Assembly: GCA_011799875.1 (NCBI GenBank)
Contig: CM022303.1
Span: 294,202,362-294,266,361 of the forward strand
Source: Thinopyrum elongatum
Lineage: Eukaryota > Streptophyta > Magnoliopsida > Poales > Poaceae
Reading direction: 5' to 3'
DNA: 64,000 nucleotides
The position numbers and the translations under genes are program-made. Every line of letters starts with the position of its first letter. Position 1 is the stretch's first letter. Below the pieces are notes generated by a model. The model ran no database searches and was not told where the DNA came from. It saw only the letters and a program-made list of their open reading frames with translations. Below, piece after piece: positions 45,237-56,680 of the stretch.

Positions 45237-45260
45237 TCTTTGGCGCGCTAGGTAGGGGGA
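45237..45260 (+). other. Primer binding site region
   Basis: TGGCGCGCTAGGTAGGGGG directly behind the 5' LTR differs by one base from the site at 2141. Confidence 0.7.
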
Positions 45261-45336
45261 TCGCTTGCACGAACCTGAAAGCGTGTGCAGCGCGTCATCT
45301 TCATCACCATCTTCGTCTTCGACGGCGCCGTCGGCA

Positions 45337-47062
45337 ATGGCGCCCAAGAAGAAGCCCGGTGCTGCTGCTCACCCATCCACCTCGAAGGCGCTGCCGCCCG
45401 TAGCCACCAATGCTGCGGGGGACGCGGAGGCGCACGAGAGTGTGGACGCCACTGGGGCTGTGGTCGGGGCAGGCGGCACCGTCACCACTTCCCCTGCGGT
45501 CGAAGCAGGAGCAGGAGACGCCGGAGGAGAGCAACATCAGCAACACCCCGATGGCCACGCTCCGCGAGGTACGGGTGAAGGGGCTTCTCCATCCACACTC
45601 CTTCCCCTCGCCGACGGGCACAGCCGCAGCAATGGCGCTCAGTCCGGGGCGAATCGCCGCCCTCCGGCCGCCCCCACCATGGGGGTGGCCGCAGCGCGTG
45701 CACCTCCCCTGGGACGAGTCGACCAGGCTGCTACCCCTAGTGGAGCTGCTGACCCTCAAACGCCATCACCGCGCCACCATGCCATCCAGATGGCCGCCCT
45801 GCAACAGCAGGGACGTGATACGGTCGCTGTTGGCCCCGTCAGGAGCCGAGCGACGGCGCGATCTGCGTCATCATCGCCCATACCAAGTACTGCTACGGAG
45901 GCCATGGCGCGGCTCAACTGCTGCTGAGGTTTTCGCCAGCGGCCGAGCAGATGCATGAATGGTGTGCCACCATCCAGAGCCTGCTCGGCTTCGCCGAGGC
46001 TGGGGGCTCGCAGCGAGCTGGCCCGCCACAGCCTCCCCAAGCGACGACAACGGCCCGTGCTGCTGGTCGTACGGAAGGGGCCACCCGCACGGTACAATCC
46101 CCGCCACGGCAGCTAGCGCGGGCGCAGCGAAATCAAGAACCTGATGGCGTCTCAACGGCCTCTTCTGACCCTCGAGCGCGTCCAGGCCGACAGCGTGCCC
46201 CGGAGGACAGGCGGAGGGGAGGCGCGCGCATTGTCATTGAGTAACACCGCGACGCCCACCACCGGGCCATGGGTGTGACGGTCCCGACATCGACGAGCCT
46301 GCACTCGATACTGGTGGGTACCAACCTTTCGAGGTTGGGTTCCCTGCCTTTACTCGTGAGTTGCGGCAAGTCCATTGGCCGTACGTCTGCACGTTCAAGC
46401 CAGAGATACCCGAGAAGTACGATGGGAGGCTGAACCCGGCAAAGTTTCTGCTCATCTACACCATCGCTGTTCAAGCTGCCGGGGGAAAAGATGAGAAGGT
46501 ATTCGCCAACTACTTCCCTTTGGCTCTCAAGTCCAATGTGAGGTCTTGGCTGATGCACCTGCCAGAGAACTCCATTTCGTCATGGGCTGATTTGTGCCAT
46601 GAGTTCATTGGCGCCTTCACTGGCGGCCATCAAGAACCAGGTCGGCCCAGCGATCTGCAGCTTCTTCAGCAGAAAGAAGGAGAGACTCTCAGGAAGTATT
46701 TGTAGAGATTTAGCAGAGTCCACAGAAACATCCCAAATATCCATCCAGAAGCTGTGATAGCCGCCTTCCAGTCCAATGTGCGCAACCAGAAGATTCGTTC
46801 CAAGATGAATGTACGGTTGCCCAAGACTGTGAAGGAACTTTACACCTTGGTGGATAAGTGTGCTCGGATGGAGGAGGGAAGAAAACTGCCCGGAGAGGAG
46901 GATTGCATTAATGTTGATTTAGAGGATGATGACGACTCCACCAGTCAGAAGAAGAGCAAGAAGTGCAATAAGAAGCGCAAGGATAAGACGGTAATGTCTG
47001 TTGAAGGGTCGGGTATCCCTAGTACCGGCAAGAAGGTTAAGGCCGAAACCCCCGGCAAGTAA
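45337..47062 (+). pseudogene. gag: Gypsy gag
   Basis: ATG 45337 opens MAPKKKPGAAAHPSTS, followed by a long Ala/Pro/Gly-rich region with a stop at 45925 and two frame changes before 46361. From 46361 one frame holds the gag core: PEKYDGRLNPAKFLLIYTIA, NSISSWADLCHEFIGAFTGG and a phrase ending GETLRKYL. A TAG at 46703-46705 interrupts it, and the frame continues with AFQSNVRNQKIRSKMNVRLP, an acidic patch and a Lys-rich patch to a TAA at 47060. Gag forms the virus-like particle of the element. The breaks make it non-functional. Confidence 0.85.
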
Positions 47063-48274
47063 GCTACCGTGTGCTCTAACTGTCGGGAGGCCGCGGCCGC
47101 CGAAAAGGCCGGGAAAGGTGATGGACCGTACTGCAAGATCCATCGGACCAAGTGCCACGACCTTCAGGAGTGTTATCAGGTTGAGCAGCTTGTCAAGAGA
47201 CAGAAAGCAGAATATGAGAAGCGTGACAAGGAAAAGGGACAGAATGTTGCTGGCGGTAAGGTTCGTGGCGGTGAAGTAAATCGCCCCGGCAGACCTCTTC
47301 GGAACATAGGGAAACCCGCCAGGGATCGAGAGAAGGAAGCCTGCGGTGATGAGACTGATGAAGGTGATGAAGAGGTAATCAGTGAGCAGGAGTTCCAGAA
47401 GTCCACTGACGCCCTGTGCATTGACGGGGGTGCGTCCCTACACGCCTCTCACCGCCAACTCAAGCGGTGGGCGCGTGAGGTTAATGCCGTGGAACCAGCG
47501 CCAGGGGCCCGGAAACCACTCAAATGGTCATGCACGCCCATCATTTTTGGCGAAGAGGATCATCCTGACCGCACCACCGCGGTAGGATGTTTGCTGTTGT
47601 TGGTCTCTCCAACAATCCGCAACCTCAAGGTCACGAAGATGTTGGTGGACGGCGGGGCCGGGTTGAATCTGATTTCCCCAAAGGTTATCAGCAAGCTTCA
47701 GATAGCAGAGGATGAGTTAAAAGTCACTGGCACGTTTCAAGGAGTTAATCCCGGCAGGAGTCATCCTAAGGGAAAGATCTCATTGCCTGTGACGTTTGGG
47801 GGAGAGCTGAACTACCGGACTGAAAAGATTGTGTTTGATGTGGTTGACCTCCCCTTGCCGTACAATGGAATCCTTGGACGCCCAGCCCTGGCTAAGTTCA
47901 TGGCGGCATCCCACTATGCCTACAACGTCTTGAAGATGCCAGGGCCAGTTGGAGTCATTTCCGTCCCATCAGATGAGACAGACGCAATCACTTGTGTGGA
48001 CAAGATGTACCGGGACGCAGTCGCGGTAGAGGCAGCAGCAGCAGCGGTAGTTCCCGCAAAGGAGAACAGAGGGAAGAAGAAGGATAGTAAGGGCTCCGGC
48101 AAGGAATTCGGGAAGCGCGCCTCTCCGGAGTGCGCTGCGCCTGTTGATGACTTGCCGAAGAGTTCCAACAGCAAGAGATCCAAGGTTGCTGCTCCACAAG
48201 TGAAGAAGGTCCTGGCAGGGCTGGCTGGCGTTGATGGTACTTTCACCATTAGCGCCACCCTCGATGACAAATAG
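47063..48274 (+). pseudogene. Gypsy zinc-binding segment and aspartic protease
   Basis: Same frame as gag. It starts with a Cys/His cluster (CSNCREAAAAEK, then YCKIHRTKCHDLQECYQV), followed by a charged linker. The retroviral-type protease has MLVDGGAGLNLISPKVISKL as the active site region and YNGILGRPALAKFMAA as the flap-distal motif. A Lys-rich C-terminal tail with KKKDSKGSGKEFGKR leads to a TAG at 48272, after which the RT continues in register. Confidence 0.86.
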
Positions 48275-49262
48275 GAAAGCGCGCTCGTTGCCTTCCTGCA
48301 GGGGAATATTGATGTGTTTGCCTGGCAACCATCTGATATCCCCGGTGTTCCCAGGGAGGTAAGTGAGCACCACCTTGCTGTCTGCCCAGATGCCCAACCT
48401 ATCAAGGAGAAAGTCCGGAAGCAGGCCTTGGAGAGGCAGCAGTTCATTACAGAGGAGATCAAGAAACTTGAGGCAGCTGGTTTGGTCAGAGGAGTGCTGC
48501 ATCCAACGTGGTTAGCAAATCCAGTGGTTGTCCGGAAAGCCAATGGGAAATGGAGACTTTGCATAGACTTCACAGATCTCAACAAGGCTTGCCCGAAAGA
48601 CCCATTTCCCTTGCCGTGCATCGACCAGATCATGGACTCCACTTGAGGCTACGATTTGCTCTCCTTTTTGGATGCATATTCTGGGTATCATCAAATCTTC
48701 ATTTCCAAGGAAGACGAAGAGAAAACCTCGTTCATCACCCCGTGTGGTACGTACTGTTTTATCCGCATGCCTTTCGGATTAAAGAGTGCCGGGTCTACTT
48801 TTGCAAGGGCAGTCCAGATTGGTTTTGGGCCACAGCTGCACAGAGACATTGAGGCTTATATGGATGATATTGTGGTCAAAACCAAGGACAGATCAACCCT
48901 TATCCAGGATTTGGAGGAGACATTTGCCAATTTGTGCAAGATCAACTTGAAGCTCAACCCAGAGAAGTGTGTATTTGGTGTTCCCTCCGGCAAGCTGCTC
49001 GGGTACTTTGTATCCCATCGGGGGATCGAAGCCAACCCTGATAAGATCCAAGCCATCGAATGGATCCAAGAACCAAAGACGGTCAAATATATAAGGCGTC
49101 TGACAGGGTGCGCTGCCGCGCTAAGCAGATTCATTTCCAAGTCTGCCGAGCGCGCCTTGCCGTTCTTCAAAATCTTGAAGAAGGTAGGGCCCATGAAGTG
49201 GACTCCAGAAGCAGATGCGGCTTTGCAAGAGTTGAAGGCCTACCTATCTTCTGTGCCCACCT
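48275..49262 (+). pseudogene. pol: Gypsy reverse transcriptase, truncated at RNase H
   Basis: The frame continues from the protease: FAWQPSDIPGVPREVSEHHL, RLCIDFTDLNKACPKDPFPL, a TGA at 48644, LSFLDAYSGYHQI, RMPFGLKSAGSTFARAVQ, the catalytic YMDDIVVK near 48860, and LNPEKCVFGVPSGKLLGY. It enters the RT-RNase H connection (ALPFFKILKKVGPMKW, ELKAYLSSVPTL) and loses similarity at about 49262. No RNase H or integrase follows. Confidence 0.9.
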
Positions 49263-52200
49263 TGATGAGCACCTTGCGAAGGACGGCCCGGCAAAGCCGG
49301 CGAGTCTCGTTTGCCAGTTGGGTCGCCCGGCTGGACTGGATCACCCTCAACGCGTTGATGATGCTTTCAAAGAACATTGTCTACCTGGCACTTGGAGATA
49401 TTCTTTCCTCGGAAGAATACTTGAAGTTCGGCAAGCCCATGGTTGACAGTTCTGTGGTAAGTTTCTCCGCGGTGGCGATGAGACGGCCAGTCCAGATCTC
49501 CACTCCCTTCTCGTACTCGTTTTGGGCAGCGGCGGCGCTCTTGAGCAGGTTCCTCTCTCCTTGGAGATCCTTGAGTAGAGCCTTCTCACGGGCCTTGCCG
49601 GCCTCGAGAGACTTCTGCAGCGTGGTCAGCTTCAGCTCCAGAACCGCGATATTATCAGTCGCAGAGGAGAGCTGTTTGGTCTTGTTGGATAGGGCAACTT
49701 GCATCTCCGCCAAGGAGTGGAGGGTTTTTTCCCTGTCCCCCTTGAGCGTCGAGAGTTCCTTGCCGTGCTCTTCGAGATCTGTTTCCAGCCTCTTCACTCT
49801 GTCGTTCAGCTCGTTCTTGGCGGCCTCTGCAGCTTCGGCAGCATCGACAGCCTCCTTGAGCTTGCCGGCGTGACTTGCAGTCAGAGCTTCGAGCGCCTCC
49901 TTATGTTTTCGCTCCAGCTCCTGGGTCCGCCGCGCGACAAGATTTTCAATATCCTCATCCTTGCTACGAAGCTTGGCGGCGAGCGCCTGCTCACGAGCAG
50001 TGAGATCTTCCTCATGAGCATCAAGAGCAACGCGGCGCCCCGTCAGGAGTGCATCTTTGGCAGCAATCCTTTGAACAGCTTCATCATGCGCCTTCTCCAT
50101 GTCTGATTGCTTCAGGAGGATCTCATTCCACTGCTGGCTCACTTGTTCCCGGCCGGCAACCAACTCTTGGAGGGCCTCGGTGTGCCAGATCTGCATTTGT
50201 GCGACACGCCTTTGGAAATCTGCTTCGGCCGCCTCAACAACTGCCATTCTGGAGTCCGCTTTGTCTTTCCGGGCGCGATGGAGAGCCTGGAGTTTGCGGA
50301 AGTTCTCGCCCATGGCCTGAAGGAGTTGATCCTGTTTAGATTTGCCGTTGCTAGTGCTGGGATCGTCGACAACTTCAAGCCCGGCAGCAGCGATGATTTC
50401 TTCGAAAACTTCTCCTTCGGCTGGTACCCCAGCGCTTGCCGTCCCCGGCAAGTTGATGAACAGGTTCTCGCCAACCTTGAGGTACTTGCTGGATGAGGGG
50501 CCTTCAGATGTTGATGGCTGGTCTTCAGTGGCTGCCTCACCAGTGGCAGGGGGCTCTGTGGCCGGTGTAGCGCCTGGCGCTCCGGTGGCAGGAATGCTAT
50601 CAGTGCGGTCCTCAGCCTCCCTGTCGCCCCCTTCAGCAGGTTCTTCGGCGGTTTCCTCTTGTGCTGTCTTGGCGGCCTCCCCGTCAAGAGCACCACCAGC
50701 CTCGACAATGTCATCCTTGGTGGCCTCGCTGGCAGCGATCCTGTCTGCTTCGGCGGCAGCATCCCTGGCGGTCTCCTCGATCACGACGTCGATGTCCATG
50801 TGTTCCATCACAGGGAACTCTGAAAGGCGAAGGAGGAAAACAGAATAAGATCAAGGTTGAAGTTTGAAGTGACCGAAGACAGAGAGATAAGAGAAAAAGA
50901 ACAACAAGCACTCTGAGGCAATTGAGTACCTGCGTCGGGCTGTCGGGAGGTGGCTTCACCCCTCCCGGCAACTCCGGTTGCCGGGGGCGTGTCGCCGGAG
51001 TCCGCGCTTGCCAGCTCCCCCTCAGTTAGGACGGGCTCGTCGGCAGGATCTCTTGCCGGGGACGTGCTTGTGGGCGGAGCGGTCGATGAAGGAGGCACAA
51101 TGGGAATGTCTTCTCCTTGTTGCCATTCTTCTCCTGCGAACCCAAAGATATCAGTAGGCAAGAATGAAAACCTCGACACCCACCAGCGGAAAAAGAACAA
51201 TGAACTTACGCTGGGGGCTGTGCTGGGGGCTGCGCTGGGGGCTGCGTTGAGGACTAGACAACGGGCTCACAATGACAGTTTCTGGCACGCTAGTGGAGCC
51301 TGCCGGGGGCTCGTCACCCGTAGAAGTCCTTGACCTCTTCGCCATCCTCTCCAGCAAGGTTTCTGTGTCACTGTAGAAACAATACAAGCAAGTCAGTAAA
51401 GATTGATGCAAGATTGGAAGGTAAAAGTTGTGGCAAAGTACTTACTCTTCTTCCTCTCGCTCCGGACTAAAGCCGGAGATGTCGAAGTCGACCTCCGTTG
51501 CGGTGTCTTAGTGGGGAGGCGGAGGAGGAGTCCTAGGCCGCTTGGCTGTGGCAGGCGCCGAGGCAGCTTCCGGTGCGGTGGTATGAGACCCTCCTGCCGC
51601 CCCAGCAGTGGCCACTGGTGTGGGCCTCGCGCGCCGTACAGGCTGTTGACGAGCCCCCTGTCGCGGTCCAGTCTTGCCGGCCACTTTCTTGCCGGGGGCT
51701 TCGCCGCTCGAAGAGGGCTGGCTCGCCGGGATGTCAGACGCAGCCTTCCGAGGAACACGCTTCGGCTTCTTCTTCGGGGGTGGGGGCTCTTCTCGCGTCT
51801 CTTCTTCTTCGACCGAGTCCTCGCCGGATGAGCTTTCAGCGGCTGCGCTGCTCTCCTCCCCGGCAACCTCGTCCTCCCCGGCAGGCTTCACCTCCACTAC
51901 AACCTCTGCGTCGCTAGCGTCCCACTCTGTGAAGCCGACGCTGCCGGCCTCTGCGGCAAGATTTGCCTCTTCCACCCTAGTAGCAATGTAAGCTACTTCT
52001 TGGTCGGTGGTGGCTCGGATGTAATCTGACTCTTTTCGAATATGCCTCTCCGTCAAGCTGTCAAAGAATTTCTACGCTTCCTCCTCGCTTGGCTCGGCCC
52101 AGGTCGGGTCGAGGCCGTGGGCGTTGAACATCGGCAAGAAGGCAATGATTGACCCCAAGGCAGAGTTGCTGCACAAGGGGACAATCCTTGCCGGCAGCCG

Positions 52201-53082
52201 GTGCTTGTCTTCGCGCTGGAATAACTTTTGACGGAGAGCGCCAAGCTGCATGGTGGTCAGATTGTTGTTCAGCCCGGGGCACAGTCTCATGACATCTGCC
52301 GCGTTCTTGTATTCCTAGACTGGCCTTCCCCTGTTCTGCAGAGGGGCGATGCGGCGGCGGAGAAAGTCAAAGCCGATCATCTCCATCGTCAGCACGGCAG
52401 CCTTCAAGCGAAGGATCCTGGTAGTGGCGATTGTGAGCCTCTCGTCTTCCGTAGCGAGATCACTCCAATCCTTGCTGCGGACCACCTTCTGTTGCCGGGG
52501 ATGACAAAAAGGATGGGGATCCGCTTCCTGGATCCAGCACCATTCGGCCCGCCACTCATCCCACTTTTCGCGGTAAACTCCCTCTGGGTATATTTCTTTG
52601 TTCCAAGCCCTTGGAATCCAGGCAATAGATCCAGAGAGAGCCTCTCCTTTTTGGATACGAGGGTAGAAATAATGGCGGAAAAGAGCAGAATTGGGGATCA
52701 CGCCAACGAAATTCTCACAGAGATGGGCAAAGATAGACATGCAAAGTACTGCATTCGGCCTGAAATCAAGAAGGCAGAAGCCGTATGTGTACATGATGTC
52801 GTTGAAGAAATCGGAAAAGGGGGGACAGAGCCCGCAATAGAAATATGCAGTGAAGAAGGGGTATCTGTCTGATCCACCTTTGGAGCAAGCACCTGGGATT
52901 ACGCGTGTGGAGGGGTGAGCTTGCGTTCCCTTCGCCCACATGCATTGGTATCGCCCCTTCAAAGCTTCAGCATCGAGCGTCGGAGGGAAGACGACGAGCC
53001 TCTTCCGCATCTTCACCAGTTCGCTCTCTGGAACTTCGGCTTTTGCCTCCTTGCCCTTGCCTTTGCTGGCCTTGGGCGGCAT
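49263..53082 (-). pseudogene. Antisense gene of the chimeric element, about five exons
   Basis: ATG 53082 opens MPPKASKGKGKEAKAE. The first exon runs to a GTAAGT donor near 51446 in one frame with TAG at 52315, TAG near 52070 and TAA near 51508. It carries the N-terminal domain (PFFTAYFYCGLCPPFSDFF, FRPNAVLCMSIFAHLCENF, GVIPNSALFRHYFYPR) and an acidic plus Pro/Lys-rich linker. Small exons follow: 51371-51212 with the Ser-Pro-Gln repeat SPQRSPQRSPQHSPQ, and 51136-50930. The last exon, about 50820-49263, begins MEHMDIDVVIEETARDAAAE. It contains some 300 residues of coiled coil and passes a TAG at 49381 before ending at the junction with RT. The C-terminal conserved block is missing. Function unknown. 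Confidence 0.82.
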
Positions 53083-53240
53083 GGCGACTGTGAGGACGAA
53101 AGCTGGGGGCGGATCGAGCGCGGGAGCAGCGGGCGGAAGAGGAAAAGGTTTCGCTCTGAGCTCAAGAAGAGGAAGGCGATGGCGATGGCCAGATTGAGAA
53201 GAAGAGGGGGGTAAATAGGTTTGTGCCTCTGCGACTTCTC

Positions 53241-53250
53241 CTTTTTATGG
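53241..53250 (-). promoter_or_regulatory. Probable TATA box of the antisense gene
   Basis: The minus strand reads CCATAAAAAGGAG about 165 bp before ATG 53082. This is weaker than the box at 42412 but in the corresponding place, between the antisense gene and the 3' LTR. Confidence 0.45.
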
Positions 53251-53486
53251 GGAAGGAGCGGGGCCACCTTGTTTATTCCCCAATGTGAATGCGCCTCTAT
53301 AGGTGCGAGACAGTTTGCAGCCTTTTTGGCATGCTTCCCACGTCGTGCGCTCCGTGCGTGTAGTGGGGGGCACAGTAAAACGACATATTTACGAGCAGTT
53401 AATCCCCTGCCACGCATGCTCGTGCACTGTTTGGGCCTAGCCCAACAACGCCTCGCACTCGTGTATGGCCTAGGCCCGGGGGCTCC

Positions 53487-54389
53487 TATCGGTGTACTAA
53501 GTATTGGGCCACTAGTACCCCGTACTTGTGCACGGGCAGTTGTAGCCATCCTCGCGGCAAGGCTTGCCGGGAACAGTTCGAGGTTGATTCAAGCCATCAA
53601 GGAAATCATCAAGTCAGAGATCTGAGGATCAGCAGGTAAGCAAAGCCGGAGTTCGAAGGCCAGTTTCCCCGGCAAGATCTTTGCCGGGATGGCCTGTAGA
53701 GCCCGGCAAGGCTCGGCGTCCGGCAAGGCTTGGTTCCCAGCAAGCCCTGGCGCCCGACAAGGTTTGGTGCCCGGCAAGGCTTGGCACCCGGCAAGGTTTG
53801 GTGCCCGGCAAGGATCGGCGCCTGGCGAGATTCCGCCACTGTGCCATCGCTTCGGCACAGTAACAAGTCTGACATTCTGGCTCCTTCCCTGGATGCGTGG
53901 CGACGCGCCAGTGGAGGAGAGCTTAAGCGGTGCTGATGGGATGGCCCCTTTTTCCATCCCCAAGAAAGTGAGGACACCTAAACAGACACCTCACGGTGCA
54001 TTAAATATGCTTGTCCTAATCCGTCAGGGGTTAGGTATGATACCCTGTAGCTACTTTACACCTCAATGTATGTACAATTCGCCACTGTGGAGACCCCTTT
54101 GAGCATATAAAAGGAGGCCCAAGGCAACTGCTACAGATGAGGACTTCTGGCCCATTCTGCATGCGTAGCTGCCCTTTGAACGTACTGTTCACTGCGAGTG
54201 CTCCTGAAGGCTGGGCTCAAGAACATCAATAAGAACACAAAGCAGGAGTAGGGTTTTACGCTGATCAGCGGCCCGAACCTGGGTAAAAACTTCCCGCGTC
54301 GATCATTGGTTCTGCTCTTTGCGTATACCTCTCCCCCCGCCGAATCGTAAAGGGGTCTCTCGGGATCCCATAGGTGTTGTACCCCGACA
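53487..54389 (+). repeat. 3' LTR of the chimeric element, different family
   Basis: 903 bp starting TATCGGTGT (expected TG mutated to TA) behind GGCCCGGGGGCTCC, and ending CCCCGACA. TATAAAAGG at 54106-54114. Only the core promoter area and the region around GCAGGAGTAGGGTTTTAC align with the 5' LTR at 44320. Confidence 0.85.
53701..53828 (+). repeat. 17-bp minisatellite inside the LTR
   Basis: About seven to eight copies of a unit close to CCGGCAAGGCTTGGTGC in direct tandem, with CCAGCAAGCCCTGGCGC and CCGACAAGGTTTGGTGC as variants. It lies in U3 of the 3' LTR. The 5' LTR lacks it. Confidence 0.88.
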
Positions 54390-54395
54390 CAAGGT

Positions 54396-56015
54396 GGGCA
54401 GCGTATATCGTTTCGCACACAAAGGTGACACATTCCCTCTCAGAACCATGAGCCTTCTTGAGGGAAGCTCCGGTTTGCAAGAAGCTTATACCACAACTTG
54501 TTCCAATTCGGCCAAATTTTTTACCACAACATGTTAGTGCCATGACATGACACCATGCCAAGTTTCATGATTTTCAGGCATGTTTTGGATTTACAAGAAT
54601 TTAAAAACCAAGTTTCTCAATGTTTTCGGCTGAACCACGATGCCCAGGTGTTTGAATTTCATTCCCATTTCTTGCATGGGACCTAGAAATTCACCTAAGG
54701 ACACGCATGTTATTTTTCAACCAACTTTGGTGCACTGGAGCATGTGCTTGTAGTTTGAATTTGAATTATGCACATTAAATGACCAGAAACTCAATTAATG
54801 TATAAAAAAGGCCAAACGAACCTGGAATAATTCCAAAATTTAACACGGCACTCATATAGTTCTATGTTGCCTCTGTAAAGAAAATCAAGGGGGGGCAACG
54901 TATATCATTTCGCACACAAAGGTGACACATTCCCTCTCAGAACCATGAGCCTTCTTGTGAGAAGCTCCGGTTTGCAAGAAGCTTATACCAAAACTTGTTC
55001 CAATTTGGCCACATTTTTAACCACAGCATGTTAGTTCCATGACATGACACCATGCCATGTTTCATGATTTTCAGGTGTGTTTTGGATTTACAAGAATTTA
55101 AAAACCAAGTTTCTCAATGTTCTCGGCCGAGCCACGACGCCCAGGTGTTTGAATTTCATTCCCATTTCTTGCATGGGACCTAGAAATTCACCCGAGGACA
55201 CACATGTTATTTTTCAACCAACTTTGGTGCACTGGAGCATGTGCTTGTAGTTCAAATTTGAATTATGCACATTAAATGGCCAGAAACTCAATTAATGTAT
55301 AAAAAGGGCCAAACAAACCCGAAATAATTCCAAAATTTAACACGACACTCATATAGTTCTATGCTGCCTCTGTAAATAAAATCAAGGGGGGGCAGCGTAT
55401 ATCGTTTCGCACACAAAGGTGACACGTTCCCTCTCAAAACCATGAGTCTTTTTGAGAGAAGCTCCGGTTTGCAAGAAGCTTATACCAAAACTTGTTCCAA
55501 TTCGGCCAAATTTTTTACCACATCATGTTAGTGCCATGACATGACACCATGCCAAGTTTCATGATTTTCCGGCGAGTTTTGGATTTACAGGAATTTAAAA
55601 ACCAAGTTTCTCAATGTTCTCGGCCGAGTCACGACGCCCAGATGTTTGAACTTCATTCCCATTTCTTGCATGGGACCTAGAAATTCACCCGAGGACACAC
55701 ATGTGATTTTTCAACCAACTTTGGTGCATCGGAGCATGTGCTTGCAGTTCAAATTTTAATTATGCACATTAAATGACCAGAAGCTCAATTAATGTATAAA
55801 AAAGGCTAAATAAACCTGAAATAATTCCAAAATTTAATAGGGCACTCATATAGTTCTATGTTGCCTCTGTAAAGAAAATCAGGGGGAGACAACGTATATC
55901 GTTTCGCACACAAAGGTGACACGTTCCCTCTCGGAACCACGAGGCTTCTTGAGAGAATCCCCGGTTTGCAAGAAGCTTATACCAAAACCTGTCCAATTCG
56001 GCCAAAATTTATACA
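54396..56015. repeat. 497-bp tandem array, three full units plus a partial one
   Basis: CGTATATC with the following TTTCGCACACAAAGGTGACA occurs at 54402, 54899, 55396 and 55893, spaced exactly 497 bp each time. Units share phrases such as GCTCCGGTTTGCAAGAAGCT, CATGACATGACACCATGCCA and GGTGCA(C/T)(T/C)GGAGCATGTG, and differ by perhaps 3-6 percent. The fourth unit breaks off near 56015. The array starts within a dozen bases of the LTR end at 54389. No conserved reading frame, so it is not coding. Confidence 0.92.
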
Positions 56016-56680
56016 TATGAAAATAGGGTTTAGATTATCCCAAACATCTCGCTACCTAGACCAATGTACTGTGATTTGAATTCAACATAAAATGGATACT
56101 AATATTTGAATTGGAGATCGTATGGTACATGTAGTTCATATTGAAATATGATTACTACTATATGCATGTTTTCTGTTATCAAGATGATATTTAAATGATA
56201 GTATAACTTGACAACAATCGTATTCAAATAAGGAAAATTGATTCAAATTTAGTCCATATGGTAGACGACAGTATATATATTCACAGGGTGGAGTAAAATG
56301 TTCATATAAGACGGAAGATCAAAATGTAGGACTACATCCATTATAAACCGCAAGATCACCTAATGATATATTCGAATTCAACATAACGTGGATTGAAAAA
56401 TTGAAATTCGAGATCCTGGCATTTGTAATCATATAAAAAGGGACATGACTCTTTCTTGTGGTGGAAATTGATTTGTTTTTTGTTGTTGTTGAGGGAAGTG
56501 CGAATTGATTTGGTACTATACAGGCTAATCTTTTTCTCCCGATTTTTTTTAAATTTTTCTTGTAGTTTTTTCAATGGCATTTATAGCAATATAGTAAAAG
56601 GGGACATGACTCTCTTGTGTCTTGTATGAATTGTTTTTTTGTACATGTTAAGTTTGTTCTGCCGAACATGGAATCCGCGC
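56016..56680. other. AT-rich unique sequence
   Basis: No gene is seen. Several poly-T runs and a duplicated phrase GGGACATGACTCT (about 56440 and 56599). The only reading frames are short and of simple composition. Confidence 0.5.

Larger units (their letters stand above)
44320..54389 (+). mobile_element. Chimeric Ty3/gypsy element with two different LTRs
   Basis: The 5' LTR (44320-45236) belongs to the same family as the element at 1192, whereas the 3' LTR (53487-54389) shares only the core promoter and end sequences and has a different U3. The flanking 5-mers differ (acgcg before, caagg after), so there is no TSD. Inside, a plus-strand gag, protease and RT run up to about 49262 and stop abruptly at the start of RNase H. 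From there a minus-strand antisense gene fills the space to 53082. RNase H and integrase are missing. The simplest reading is recombination or an end-joining deletion between two related elements near 49263. Confidence 0.85.

Noticed and set aside
15727..54389. Endogenous pararetrovirus sequences as a source of the RT genes
   Set aside because: All RT copies come with LTRs, TSDs, or gag-protease-RT order of Copia or gypsy type. No movement or coat protein motifs were seen.
44315..54394. A TSD for the 44.3-54.4-kb element
   Set aside because: acgcg before the 5' LTR and caagg after the 3' LTR do not match, and shifting the borders by a few bases does not help.
56356..56580. Minus-strand 74-codon frame rich in Lys and Asn
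   Set aside because: Composition simply follows the AT-rich DNA. There is no motif, no context and no conservation to support it.
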